Origin: Sternotherus odoratus
Lineage: Eukaryota > Chordata > Testudines > Kinosternidae
Direction: 5' to 3'
NCBI GenBank assembly: GCA_032164245.1
Contig: JAVMKO010000003.1
Span: 12,906,651-12,970,650 of the forward strand
DNA: 64,000 nucleotides
Shown: positions 34,796-45,465 of the stretch, in pieces
Numbering within the stretch: the first letter of the stretch is position 1
Layout: the number at the start of each line of letters is the position of its first letter
Translations under genes and position numbers: made by a program
The notes under the pieces: model-generated
The model's database searches: none
What the model was told of the DNA's origin: nothing
Seen by the model: the letters and a program-made list of their open reading frames with translations, nothing else

Positions 34796-35435
34796 GTTAC
34801 ACTTACCGGATTATAGCGCTTTTGGTTGTAGCAGTACCCATATACCGCAATAGGTATTGCGCTATAGGATGACTGGTGTGGCCACATTTGCGGCAGTTGT
34901 TGCGACACAGGGAGTGGTGCATTCTGGGCAGCTATCCCAGCATTCAGCTAGGTGCAACATGCTTTTGAAACGAGGGGGGCTAGGGGGAACGTGTGCGTAG
35001 GGAGGGAACTTCAGGCTGTCAGTGACTTTTCCTTAGAGAAAACTGACAGGCTCTGTATTTAAGTCACACAGCTCCGTCCGTAAGCATTTCCAGTGGTTAT
35101 TTGCTGTGAGTTGTAAGAGAGAAACTGAAAAGGTACTTCCGCATTTTTCCTCCCGTTTTCAAAACAACACTCAGTCATTTGCCTTTAATGGCTTGTTAAT
35201 TGCCTTAAATGGCTCGGAGGCGTGCCAGAGATCCCTTATCGCGTAATGACTGATTACACTGGCCCTAACATGCTACAGGGAATATGCAAACGCCCTTATC
35301 ACCCTCGGAGAGGTGGTTTTATAGTTGCGCTTTAAACAGAGACTTTTTGCGCAAAATGTGCCTTGACAGTGTGTAAGGTTAGAGAGTTATAGCGCTCCTG
35401 GAGGGTTTTAGTGCTATAAAGCGCCAGTCTAACCA
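34796..35435. mobile_element. Possible foldback DNA element (tentative)
   Basis: The left edge has GGTTACACTTACCGGATTATAGCGC and the right edge has GTGCTATAAAGCGCCAGTCTAACC (each shown in part), giving loosely inverted ends around TATAGCGC words. The inside has GCATTCTGGGCAGCTATCCC. No target duplication found, and the class is unknown. Confidence 0.4.
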
Positions 35436-35708
35436 AGTCCATAGGGAAATAATCAGTCTCAGATGTCTTTACTGTTAGAGGTCACTCCAATCATCCCCCT
35501 TTGCTCAGTACTGTGCCTAAAAAGCACAACCAGACCTCATTCTCTAATTAAATAATATTCTAAATTTCTAGCACTACTTTAGGCAAGGGCTGCTGCCTTC
35601 TGATTTGTGATCCTTGACCAGCTGAAAGGGGCACTGTTAAGTTTTACAGGTGAGTTTTCAGAAACAATACTTGCCTTCACAATCTTCCTGAGAAATCTTT
35701 GTGGTTTT

Positions 35709-35819
35709 AACAAAGAGTCCTGTGGCACCTTAAAGACTAAAGTATTGAAGCATAAGCTTTCGTGGGCCAAAACCCACTTCGTCGGATGCAAACGAAGATT
35801 AACACGGCTACCTCTCTGA
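35709..35819 (-). mobile_element. Short PLE insert with 5' inversion (111 bp), perfect TSD
   Basis: Flanked by an 11-bp perfect duplication TTTGTGGTTTT (35698-35708, 35820-35830). Read on the minus strand, it begins with TCAGAGAGGTAGCCGTGTTA, which is the reverse complement of the normal extreme 3' end of the tail. It then continues with the hammerhead-like module and GTCTTTAAGGTGCCACAGGA. The terminal piece has therefore been inverted and moved upstream. Confidence 0.88.
35750..35789 (-). ncRNA. Hammerhead-like motif, CCGACGA type
   Basis: GCAT, CCGACGA, A, GTGGG loop TTTTGG CCCAC, GAAA, GCTT, ATGC. All parts are present apart from C at the U4 position. Confidence 0.72.
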
Positions 35820-35835
35820 TTTGTGGTTTTGTTGT

Positions 35836-36944
35836 TTGGCCAGAGGGACCTGACTAGAGTGAAATAGGGAAAATTGCTATACAAAAGAGTGCTGCTGTCT
35901 AGTGTGATCAAAGTAAAGCCACTGAAGAGAGAAAGTATTTTTCTTCTAATCTTAACTGTTCTCTGTCAGAATATCAGGTAAGGTCAGTTGGACACATGTT
36001 TAAATGGTCAGTGTCCCTTTACCAAAAAAGTAGTCACCCTTCTGGCAGCATGATAGATCAGCGCTCATCTTAATATCAAAGCTTAAAATATAGCCATGGC
36101 AGGGGGATTTCCTATCTCACCTGTACCCATGTCAGAGTCTTATACAAAATGCTGCCATTCAGCAGGGCTATTCCAGCACACTCCAATCAATAGGCAGGAG
36201 ATGCAGCCTAGGGGTAAGCAGCTGTGAATTACAAGGTTATAAATAGCCCATCAAGGGCTTGTAGTGAAAGGATGATCAAACAAGGGGTCAAAGTTAAGTG
36301 TCTGTGAAGCCACTCAAACCCCAGTGATGTATTTATTGCTTTTTTCACAGTTGTCCTATTTTTAACTCCAATATGTATAGAATAAAAGGACAGATGATTA
36401 CAACCTGAAAAGAACACAAAGCGTAAGGGACATTTTCTTCTAGATCTCTGCTCTCTTTCTGGTGCTTAACTCTTCTGACTAACTAAAGCTCCCTCCAGTA
36501 TCACCCTTCTTGTCCTCCGCATCTCCTCCAAGCTGCCTCTTCATTAGTTCTTTCATCTTCTTCATTCTTCCAAACAAAGCCGCAAAGACAGCATGTTTTT
36601 AAACGCACTCTAGTGCAGCTGCTGCTTTCAGTAACATTTATTGGAGATGGCACTTGGAAATTTCCTTTCAAAATTAAAAGAAGAAAAAGCTATTCACTCT
36701 GCTTATTATTCCCAACATTTCAACAGATCATACGGACCATCTGGTTGGGAGGACAATCAATGTGTTTTAAATGTGACAAAATTAGCCAATGTTCATGACG
36801 GTTAAGGACAAATAACTAGAGGCAGAGAGGCCCAGGCACAAGGTAGCATGTGAAGATGAACCGCACACATATTTACTTATGCAATTCGTTGAACTGTATC
36901 TGTGGAGATACTACTCATCTATGCAGCTGGGTGTTTAGCAAGGC
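35836..36944. other. No gene recognised
   Basis: AT-rich, with frames of about 60 codons only. No transposon boundary recognised. Confidence 0.5.
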
Positions 36945-36991
36945 AACAAGGACTCCTTGTTGCCTTTCTAGAGACAAACAACTTTATTTGG

Positions 36992-37031
36992 GCATAAGCT
37001 TTCATGGGCTAAAACCCATTTCATCAGATGC
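36992..37031 (-). ncRNA. Hammerhead-like ribozyme motif of the coding PLE
   Basis: On the minus strand: stem I 5' strand GCAT; canonical CTGATGA; one extra A; stem II ATGGG...CCCAT; canonical GAAA; then GCTT with ATGC as stem I 3' strand. The A of GAAA plus GCT makes the palindrome AGCT, so stem III could form between two molecules (a dimeric type I hammerhead). Predicted cleavage is after GCTT. It lies about 280 nt downstream of the endonuclease frame, on the same strand. Hammerheads in PLEs are established for the class. Activity of this copy is inference. Confidence 0.78.
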
Positions 37032-37308
37032 ATGGAGTGGAAAATACAGCAGCAGGTTTAAATACACAGTACATGGAATGATAGGAGTTGACAATTCAAT
37101 TAACAGTAGAATATGAAGGGAGGGAAAAGTCACTTTTGTAGTGTAATGAGAGGCCCATTTCAAACAGTTGACAAGAAGATGTGAGTAATACTAGGGGGAA
37201 ATTAGTATGGGGAAATTAGTTTTTGTAATGACTCATCTACTTCCAGTCTTCATTCAGGCATAATTTGATGGTGTCCAGTTTGCAAATTAATTCCAGTTCA
37301 GCAGTTTC

Positions 37309-37660
37309 TCATTGGAGTCTGTTTTTGAAGTTTTTTTGTTGAAGAATTGCCACTTTTAAGTCTGTTATTGAGTGACCAGGGAGAGTGAAGTGTTCTCCTA
37401 CTGGTTTTTGGATGTTATAAGTCATGTTGTTAGAATTGTGTCCATTTATTCTTTTGCATAGAGACTGTCTGGTTTGTCCAGTGTACATGACAGAGGGGCA
37501 TTGCTGGCACATGATGGCATATATCACATTGGTACATGTGTAGGTGAATGAGCCCCTGATGCTGTGGCTGATGTGGTTAGATCCTATGACGGTGTCACTT
37601 TAATAGATATGCGGCCAGAGTTGGCACAAGGGGTTGGTGGCAGGATTTGGTTCCTGGGTT
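37309..37660 (-). pseudogene. PLE GIY-YIG endonuclease fragment
   Basis: The open frame 37527-37309 starts MIYAIMCQQCPSVMYTGQTR and continues SLCKRINGH, then PVGEHFTLPGH and DLKVAILQQKNFKNRLQ. The IY...YTG pair, the R-x3-H region and the downstream G/EHF block match the GIY-YIG nuclease domain that PLEs use to cut target DNA. In the 130 bp upstream the frame is broken. It ends in the normal C-terminal region but without the final 20 or so residues in frame. Confidence 0.92.
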
Positions 37661-38256
37661 AGTGTTTTTGTTGTGAGGTGTGTAGTTGCTGGTGAGTATT
37701 TTCTTCAGGTTGGGGGGTTGTCTGTAAGCGAGGACTGACCTGTCTCTCAGTCAGAGAGTGAGGGATCGTCCTTCAGGATAGGTTGGAGATCCTTGATGAT
37801 GTGCTCGAGAGGTTTTAGTTGGGGGCTGTAGGTGATGGCTAGTGGTGTTCTGTTATTTTCTTTGTTGGGCCTGTCCTGTAGTAGGTGACTTTTAGGTACC
37901 CTTCTGGCTCTGTCAATCTGTTTCTTCCCTTCACCAGGTGGGTATTATAGTTTTAAGAACACTTGATAGAGATCCTGAAGGTGTTTGTCTGAGGGACTGG
38001 AGCAAATGTGTTTGTATCTTAGAGTTTGGCTGTAGACAATGGATCATGTGATGTGGTCTGGATGGAAGCTAGAGGCATGTAGGTAAGTATAGAGGTCAGC
38101 AGGATTCTGATGTAGAGTGGTGTTTATGTGACCGTCTCTTCTTAGCACTGTAGTGTCTAGGAAGTGGATCTCTTGTGTGGACTGGTCCAGGCTGAGGTTG
38201 ATGGTGGGGTGGAAACTGTTGAAATCCTGGTGGAATTCCTCAAGGGCCTCCTTCCC

Positions 38257-38580
38257 CTAGGTCCAAATGATGAAGATGTCATCAACGAAGCACAAGTGGA
38301 GTAAGGGCGTTAGGGGATGAAAACTGAGGAAGCGTTGTTCTAAGTCAGCCATGAAAACATTAGCATACTGTGGGGCTATGCGGGTACCCACAGCAGTGCC
38401 GCTGACTTGAAGGTATAAATTGTCCCCAAATCTCAAATAGTTGTTGATGAGGACAAAGTCACAAAGTTCAGCCACCAGCTTTGCCGTGACGTTATCGGGG
38501 ATACGATTCCTGATGGCTTGTAGTCAAGCTTTGTGTGGAACACTGGTTTGGGAGAGCTTCTACATTGACAGTGGCTAGAA
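38257..38580 (-). pseudogene. PLE reverse transcriptase fragment
   Basis: The open frame (38475-38257) reads LRFGDNLYLQVSGTAVGTR, then APQYANVFMADLEQRFL and LCFVDDIFIIWT. These are RT motif B (SGTAVGTRIAP) and motif C (FVDDIFI) of Penelope RTs, with both catalytic aspartates kept. Upstream (38580-38480), frameshifted text ILATVNVEALPNQ corresponds to motif A (usually TLDVEALYTNIP), where the catalytic Asp reads Asn. The enzyme normally copies PLE RNA into DNA at the insertion site. The fragment lacks the N-terminal fingers, and a stop separates it from downstream sequence. Confidence 0.92.
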
Positions 38581-39055
38581 TGGTGTTTTCTGGAATGTGC
38601 AGATTTGCATTCGCATGTGCATATTTTTGCACAAATAGAATTCCTGTCAAATCAGGGAAGTCTTCAGGTTTCCATAGTTCTTATCACAAGAGTTAGGCAA
38701 ATAATTGATATCTTGGTTCAGTCAGCAAATCAGAGAATCTGGGACAACATTTGGGTTGGTTCCAAAAATATTTCGGAGTTGTCAGCAAATTGGAAGAGTC
38801 CATTTTGGGCCAACAAACAGACATATGTAAGTGCGTTTATAATCTTTAACCCAGGGGTGAGTGTGCTTGTCTTGGATGTAGAAGACCCAGATTTGAACGC
38901 CTGCCCTGGAGCAGTCTCCTTCCCCAGCCCGATGTGCGTCCTATCCATCAGGCTACTTCAGGGTGGGATGTTTTCAAGCCTGCCTGCTGAAGTAGTTCTA
39001 CAAAGCAAAACACCTTATCTAGTTATTGAGCCAAACAGAGAGACTGAGAACAGCT

Positions 39056-39107
39056 GTATAGCCTGGTGATTAAGGCATTCATCTGGGAGGTGAAGGGCCT
39101 TCATGCC
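39056..39107 (+). mobile_element. SINE head-like fragment
   Basis: TATAGCCTGGTGATTAAGGC followed by ATTCATCTGGGAGGTGAAGG resembles a tRNA-derived SINE head with an A-box. A related inverted block (GGTCTCCTGCATCCTAGGGC then AAGTGCTCTAACCGTGGGG) is found at about 39466-39510. Confidence 0.5.
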
Positions 39108-39330
39108 CAAAATAAATTTGCAGAAGTGAGAGTCCTGTGGCACCTTAAAGACTAACAAAAGTATTGTTAGTCTTTATGGTGCCACAGGACTCTTTGTCAC
39201 TTCTGCACACCCACACTAACACGGCTACCTCTCTGATTCTCAAAATAAATTTGTTAGTCTCTAAGGTGCCAGAAGGATGCCTCCTTCTTTTTGCTGCTAC
39301 AGACTAACACGGCTACCACTCTGATGAAAC
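39108..39330 (+). mobile_element. PLE tail carrying a second PLE insert
   Basis: The outer copy reads CAAAATAAATTTG, then GTTAGTCTCTAAGGTGCC, then CTACAGACTAACACGGCTAC and CACTCTGATGAAAC, the CTGATGA-subfamily tail downstream of the hammerhead. It is interrupted at 39121-39240. Confidence 0.85.
39121..39240 (+). mobile_element. PLE insert with inverted 5' part (120 bp), perfect TSD
   Basis: Flanked by a perfect 13-bp duplication CAAAATAAATTTG (39108-39120, 39241-39253). The first ~37 nt (CAGAAGTGAGAGTCCTGTGG...) are the reverse complement of the following segment (...CCACAGGACTCTTTGTCACT). It ends with the standard ACTAACACGGCTACCTCTC terminus. This gives a strong hairpin and shows 5' inversion on integration. 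Confidence 0.9.
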
Positions 39331-39769
39331 ATTTATCCCAATGGATATTTATACAAAACTCAACAACTTCAGTAGGAAAAAGTGAAAGCCACCTATAGCC
39401 TGGTGGGATGTTCAGGGGGAGCAAGATTTGAGGTAAAGTCCCTGCTTCAGAGTAGAAATTCAAACTTAGGTCTCCTGCATCCTAGGGCAAGTGCTCTAAC
39501 CGTGGGGAATAAGGTTATAGAGAGAGACAGATTAGCACACAGTTGGCTAGTCCCAAAAAACTTTTCCCTGGCTGAAATATTGGTTCAAATTAGCTAATCT
39601 GCATTTTTTTCTACATTAATCAACTACATGAATAAACGACATGGCCAGAAAAATGTTGTCCAGCTCTACTTATCAACATAGTATGTAAGCACAAAGCGGG
39701 AGCTTTGCAAAATCACCTAACGGATTTATTTGCTTAAGTCATTTAGGGAGGTGTCTGTGCTGCAGCTTG

Positions 39770-39905
39770 AAGATGCAATTCCCAGGGCAGATAGACAGAC
39801 TCGTGCTAGCTCAGCCAAGCCAGCGTGCTTAAAAATAGCTGTGTGGGTGTTGCTCGAGCTGAGCCAGCACAAGTCAGTCTACCCAGGCTGAGAATCACAC
39901 CTCCC
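39770..39905. repeat. Inverted-repeat MITE-like segment
   Basis: Left arm (GATGCAATTCCCAGGGCAGA ... TGCTAGCTCAGC) and right arm (GCTGAGCCAGCACAAGTCAG ... GAGAATCACACC) pair imperfectly over roughly 45 bp. No target duplication noted. Confidence 0.6.
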
Positions 39906-40019
39906 CAAGGCACATACCCTTGTGCATTTTGAAAACCAACCCTAAGAGTTTTAAATATATCCAGTCATCCTGCACATTTTACATGGGTATTATTTTACTC
40001 AAGAGGAAGACTGGATTTC

Positions 40020-40235
40020 AGGGACTAGATAGAGTTCAGTTCCCTACTCTGTCACAGACTTCCTGTCTGACCTTGGGCAAGTCACTTGGTTTCCCTGTGC
40101 CTCAGTTCCCCGTTTGTCAGAGTAATACTCCCTCACCCCCATCTTTTGCCTTGGCTATTTAGATTGTAATTTCTTAGAGTAAGAACTCCTTTATACTCTG
40201 TGTGCATGACCAGCATCATACACAATGGGGTCCTC
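40020..40235 (+). mobile_element. MIR/CORE-like SINE (plus)
   Basis: TTCAGTTCCCTACTCTGTCA, CTGACCTTGGGCAAGTCACT, CCCTGTGCCTCAGTTCCCCG, then 3' part ATTGTAATTTCTTAGAGTAA and CACAATGGGGTCCTCTAGG. Best preserved CORE segment in the window. Confidence 0.92.
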
Positions 40236-40239
40236 TAGG

Positions 40240-41115
40240 GATGGTCCATCCAACCAGGTACTTATATGGGCCTCATCATAGTATGTGGGTGTAATAAAAA
40301 AACAAAAAGCCTTGCAAAATTCCATTCACCCTGCATAAGAAACATTTTTTGGATGAGTGAGTAGATTGATAAAGGCAGGACATGCAGGACATGCAGATTT
40401 TGTGCAGGGGCTGGTAATATTAGCGATTTATGGTAGGTGGCCTCAAACATGTAGATGTTAACTGGGCCAGAACCCCAGCTGGTGTAAATCACGGTGGTGC
40501 CATTTACTTCACTGGGGCCAATCTATGGCACCAGAGGATCTGGCCCCATGTTTACTTCTACTTTATGCATTCCTCTACATTAGGTCTGACCTGAAGCCCA
40601 CGGACTTCAATGGAAAAGCCTCCATCAGGCCATATCCTATCCAACCTCCACTCTCCCATTAAATTTCACTTCTTCCACCAACTCTCAGCTTCATTTTACA
40701 GCCTGCTGACTTTGAAATATCCTCTGTTAGACCCAGTTTCAGGACAGCACTTAAACACGTGCTGAGAGTTAAACAGCTCCTTACTTCCTGGCCTGATTGG
40801 AGATGACTTTCTGACTTGCAACCTTGGAAAGTTTGTTCCTTTTTCAGGTTCTTATTGAAAAGATGACTTCATTGCTTTTTGGTGTCAGTTTGGAGTACAA
40901 AAAACTCTTTCCTTTCCCATTTGCAGCTGTTCAGTTTAAGTGGGCTGTTCCCTGCACTGTTAAACAACACAGTCCAACCTACAAAGATCATGTTTCAGGC
41001 TTGGAGTAAGGGTGGAGAAAAAAGTAATTGGAAAGCACATTTCAAAGTCACTAAGTACTGCATCACAATGTTCAATTAGCCAAATCAGCGTGCAAAGCCT
41101 TGAAGGAGAGAAATC
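40240..41115. other. No gene recognised
   Basis: Contains old-repeat words at 40480-40640 (GGTGTAAATCACGGTGGTGC, CCACGGACTTCAATGG). No exon is supported. Confidence 0.5.
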
Positions 41116-41120
41116 CTGCA

Positions 41121-41840
41121 TTCATAGAATATCAGGATTGGAAGGGACCTCAGGAGGTCATCTAGTCCAACCCCCTTCTCAAAGCAGGACCAACCCCAAC
41201 TAAATCATCCCAGACAGGGCTTTGTCAAGCCTGACCTTAAAACCTCTAAGGAAAGACATTCCACCACCTCTCCAGTGCTTTCCAATAACCCTTTCCAGTG
41301 CTCCACACCCCCCTAGTGAAAACGTTTTTTCTAATATCCAGCCTAAACTTCTCCCACTGCAACCTGAGACCATTAATCCTTGTTCTGTCATCTACTACCA
41401 CTGAGAACAGTCTAGAAGACTCTAGATCCATCCTCTTTTGAACCCCCTTTCAGGTAGCTGAAAGCAACTATCAAATCCCCCCTCATTCTTCTCTTCTGCG
41501 GACTAAATAATCTCAGCCTTTCCTCATAAATCATGTGCTCCAACCTCCTAATCATTTTTGTTGCCCTGCGCTGGACTCTTCCCAATTTTTCCACATCCTC
41601 CTTGTAGTGTGGGCCCCAAAACTGGACACAGTACTCCAGATGAGGCCTCACTAATGCCGAATAGAGGGGAACGATCACATCCTTTGATCTGCTGGCAATG
41701 CTCCTACTTATACAAACCAAAATGCTGTTAGCTTTCTTGGCAACAAGGGCACACTGTTGACTCATATCCAGCTTCTCATCCACTGTAGCCCCTAGGTCCT
41801 TTCCTGCAGAACTGCTGCCTAGCCACTCGGTCCCTAGTAG
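41121..41840 (-). mobile_element. CR1 LINE 3' part (720 bp), minus strand
   Basis: Starts at the tail TTCATAGAATATCAGGATTG and continues through the ORF2 C-terminus. The minus frame 41783-41412 reads [32 protein letters not shown] and [15 protein letters not shown], a relatively well kept 123-codon piece. 5'-truncated, with no RT core. Confidence 0.96.
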
Positions 41841-44289
41841 TCTTTAACGAGTCCCTTTAGTCCCTCTTTAATGAGGCTGGTGTTCACTGAGCCAGCCTCA
41901 TTAAAGAAGGAGTTTGGAGTCTAGGAACTATTTTTATATCTCATCAATAGTAGAGGACCAGGGAGGATTAGGCAGTTCCAGCTGGATGGTTATGCTGTGA
42001 AAGGTATAATTAGGAGTGCTTTGCCTGTGAGACACATCAGCATGGGAAAGAGTCCCTTGGAAAACAGGGAAGTAGTTGGCCCTAACTACTCCAGCTGGTC
42101 AAGATCAGGACACATTAAAGGAAGAACTAAATAGGAGGAGTGGAAATAGGAACATGGCTAATGGGTCCACTGAAGAGTCCTTTTACCTCTGCACTCTAGC
42201 TACACTGTTGAAGTTTGCACCAGTGCAGCTAATGCCCAGTCAGTGTTTCCATCACAATCAAGGTTTCAATGAGGTTGTCTTGAAATTTGGTATGAAAAGA
42301 TATGGGGGCTAGGTAGCCATATATTTAGGGTTTCTGCAGACACCGTGTGTAATCATGCTGTCTGTGTCTTAAACAAGGGCCGTCAGATCATCCTAACACC
42401 GTTCAGTTCACTTACCAGTGGTGTGCCAGTGTGTTTAATTGCTAAGTTACAGGAGTACGAAATAGAGAAAAATGAATGACGTTTGAGGTATCTCGTCATC
42501 TCTTTGTGCTCCCACTACCCAGACATAAATGTGTTTTTAAGCTTACAACGCACAGGGCATAGTCTGTACTGTATGTGGGACATTGGCTTTGATCATGGGA
42601 GTAACAAATGCAAACCAACCAAGTCATTTACTCTCTTGTAAATAGGCCATTTCACATGCACAGGACCAGAATTCACAAGGATGCTTAGCTCTCAGACTTA
42701 ATGAGCATGCACAGCAGCCACACCCATAGGCCACAGCTATCGAGCCACTGAATGTAGGGGATTCCAATGACACGCTCTGGCAACAGCCCCACCGGAGCCA
42801 TGTGTGGTCCAATGGCCCAATGGCCCAAGCAATCCCTTAGACTCTGTCATCCTATACAAATACTATAAGGTAGAGGTCAGTTGATCTGGCATGAAAAGTG
42901 ATCTCGCAGGCTTTAAAGCCAAGATCTCCTTATGGTCTTGCAATGACTTGGAAGCCAGTAGGTTGAGGTGAACAATTGTATAACTCACAGGAGATCAGAC
43001 TGAAAACAAAAATAGAGGAAGCAGGCAGGGACCTTCTAGTACAATATAGAATTAAAGACACACACAATCACTTGTAGTCCGCAGTCCTGTTTAAGACTAT
43101 GAACAACAATATACACAATACTTCCCTGCAGCAGCTCAGTTACTGATTGTAGTCTGGCTTTCCACCTAAAATTGGAAGAGAACAAGGCCAATCATAACCC
43201 CTTCACTTTTAATTTAAACATATGCACACCTATTCCCCCCCCCCCCCCCCCGAGATTTCTATAACCTGGTAAGGGGGAGAACCAGTGACCACGGGTTTTG
43301 TTATTGCAAAGCTATTTCACTCAGAAGACACACCCGTCTATGGTGATGGGCAGCAGTACACAGTCTTGAGATATAAGTTGTTAGTTGAGCAACAGCTGGG
43401 TAAAGTGAGTCTGTAAAAGAGACAGTTCTCAGTACTCAGTCCAAGACTGTGGAACGACCCCCACAGGGGAACTAAGAACAAGCTAGATCAGGCCAAAACT
43501 CAATGTCCAGTTCAAAGGACATTTTTAAAAAGTTTACTGTGAACTGGAAATTAAAAAACAACAAAAAACAGTTGCATGGACATGGTGTTTCTGAAAGGAA
43601 ATATGCTCCCTGGGAACCAGCAGCTGCTGACTGAAATTGACACAATTCTAGTGAGTTTCAATGTGGCTCACCATTGAATAGCAGCTGTGAAACTGACAAG
43701 AATCATGGGGACACTGAAGGGAAAGGAAGGAGTATATGGGAGCAGATGTGCAGTGACAATAAAGGTGAAGAGATTGGTGAGCCAATCAGCTCAACAGGCA
43801 GAGAGAGGGTAGACTGACTGGTATGAGCAAAATATCATAATGCTTGGTGCTGCTGTATCATAGTGAGGACACTATGTTGCTCTTATTACAACTGTGTTTT
43901 ACTGTTCTCCTCTCCTTGCAATCTCCAAAGCTTCTCACTGTGCTAGGGGTCCATGGGGTCCCTGGTAATAAAAGGATTAAAGTTCAGCTCAGCTTCGGAG
44001 ACAGAGCCGAAAGAACACACAAACAGATCAGGGTCGCTTCCCTTTCTGTCTATATTAAATGTATGCACTTGCTTGTTATAAACTCTGCCCCTTGAGGACA
44101 AGACCTTGTCTCTGCCAAGTCTTTTCACTAGCCCCCCACAACCCCTCCATCTCTTCCCAACTCGCTACTGGATAGCATTAAAAGGGAAGATATTACAATA
44201 ATTACATCCCTCCAGCACAGCCTCTCATTCGTGACCGAGTTTTTCAGAAGCCAACCAAGGTTATACGTCTATTTGTAGCAATAAGACTT
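41841..44289. other. No gene recognised; C-run at 43233-43251
   Basis: Frames of 60-83 codons without domains. Contains a poly-C mononucleotide tract. The 43020-43460 part has the look of a retroelement remnant but offers no recognisable motif. Confidence 0.45.
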
Positions 44290-44460
44290 GCACTTCTCCA
44301 GCCCCATTCCTCCAAGGATCTGAAAGCGATTTTCAAAATGTTTAATTAATTAAGCAGCCTTGGTGCAGAAAGTAAGTTTTATAATTCTCATCTTAAAAAG
44401 GCAAACACTAGAGCAGTGAGAGTTTTATTGCCCACCCTAGCTAATGAGCAGACAGGATTC
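44290..44460 (-). mobile_element. SINE-like fragment, minus strand (tentative)
   Basis: CTTCTCCAGCCCCATTCCTC, CAAGGATCTGAAAGCGATTT and ATAATTCTCATCTTAAAAAG are consistent with a diverged reverse-complement CORE/MIR-like copy. Confidence 0.45.
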
Positions 44461-45465
44461 CTGGGTTATGTTCTAGCCACTGCATACCACTTCCTACTGC
44501 TTAAAATGACCTTGGCCTCTCTCCTCCACCCATCCCCCAAAACCACCAAAACCCCTGCCCTTTTCTCTCAGAACACAAGGATTGTGTAAGCAGGTTCTTT
44601 CCTGAGGGGAGAAAGGGTGATGATAGAAATTCATGAGTTTAGAGCTTTAATAACGATACTATGCTGGAGCACTTATGTTTTTAAAAGCATCTTTCTGCTT
44701 CTTCAACCAAAATTAAACAGGAATATCTTGTATGATAATTAGGGCTGGGCAGAGAGTGTAAAAATCCAAATATACCACTGAATATTTGAACCAATTTTAC
44801 CAGGTGTGATGACTGGTATGTGTGTTGCCTTCTTGCTCCCTGGTCCTGTGCCCTGGTTCCTGTTCCCTGAACTCCATGTGCCTAGCTTCTCAGGCCCCAC
44901 TGCTACACATCTGCTGTTCAGTCTTGTGCTTTGTTCAGGCCACTGCTGACCTAACCGGTTCGTGGCTATTACACGATTGACAGCCTCCCCACGTGTCTTG
45001 CTTTGGTTTGGGACTGCTGTTCTGGAATGCAGCAGAACATAAGAGCTGGCTTGGATCACAGGACTCTTGTTCATTTAGATGGCTCCTTCTGCACGGGGGA
45101 ACTCTGCCTTCCAAATACAAATATCCATTCAAGATTCTTGAGTGAATGGATACACTAGAATTTGCCGGTCTCTTATGTGGGCATGTCTCACAGAGTCGAT
45201 ACAGTGGAGTGGTTGTCAGCTTGGCAGTCATCAGGGACTGAACCTTTGACTTCCAGAGCATCTGCAATTTGAGTTAAAGGGTTAAGTTCCCTGTTTGTCA
45301 GCTGTAGCACACACATATCCTGTGGATCAGACATGGAGGGGGGAAAACACAAACTGAGCAGTGGGCTACCGTAGCTCAAGGTGTGTTGCCCTTTTTATTT
45401 GGCATAGTTTTTAACAAGGCAGTGGCCACCGCCTCCATACATGAAGAAAATATTTGATCTAAATT

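Larger units (their letters stand above)
36945..38600 (-). mobile_element. Penelope-like element (Neptune type), 5'-truncated
   Basis: The minus strand carries, in order, part of an RT domain (about 38580-38257), a spacer region, a GIY-YIG endonuclease segment (about 37660-37309), about 270 bp of untranslated sequence, the hammerhead-like module (37031-36992) and the terminal tail AAAGTTGTTTGTCTCTAGAA. RT followed by a GIY-YIG endonuclease is diagnostic of endonuclease-containing PLEs. The N-terminal half of the protein is missing, and stops and frameshifts lie between the two domains, so this copy is not autonomous. It is the best preserved PLE in the window and fixes the orientation of the tails seen elsewhere. 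Confidence 0.93.

Noticed and set aside
39056..39107. tRNA gene
   Set aside because: There is an A-box-like string, but no cloverleaf can be drawn and the downstream sequence is PLE tail. It fits a SINE head better.
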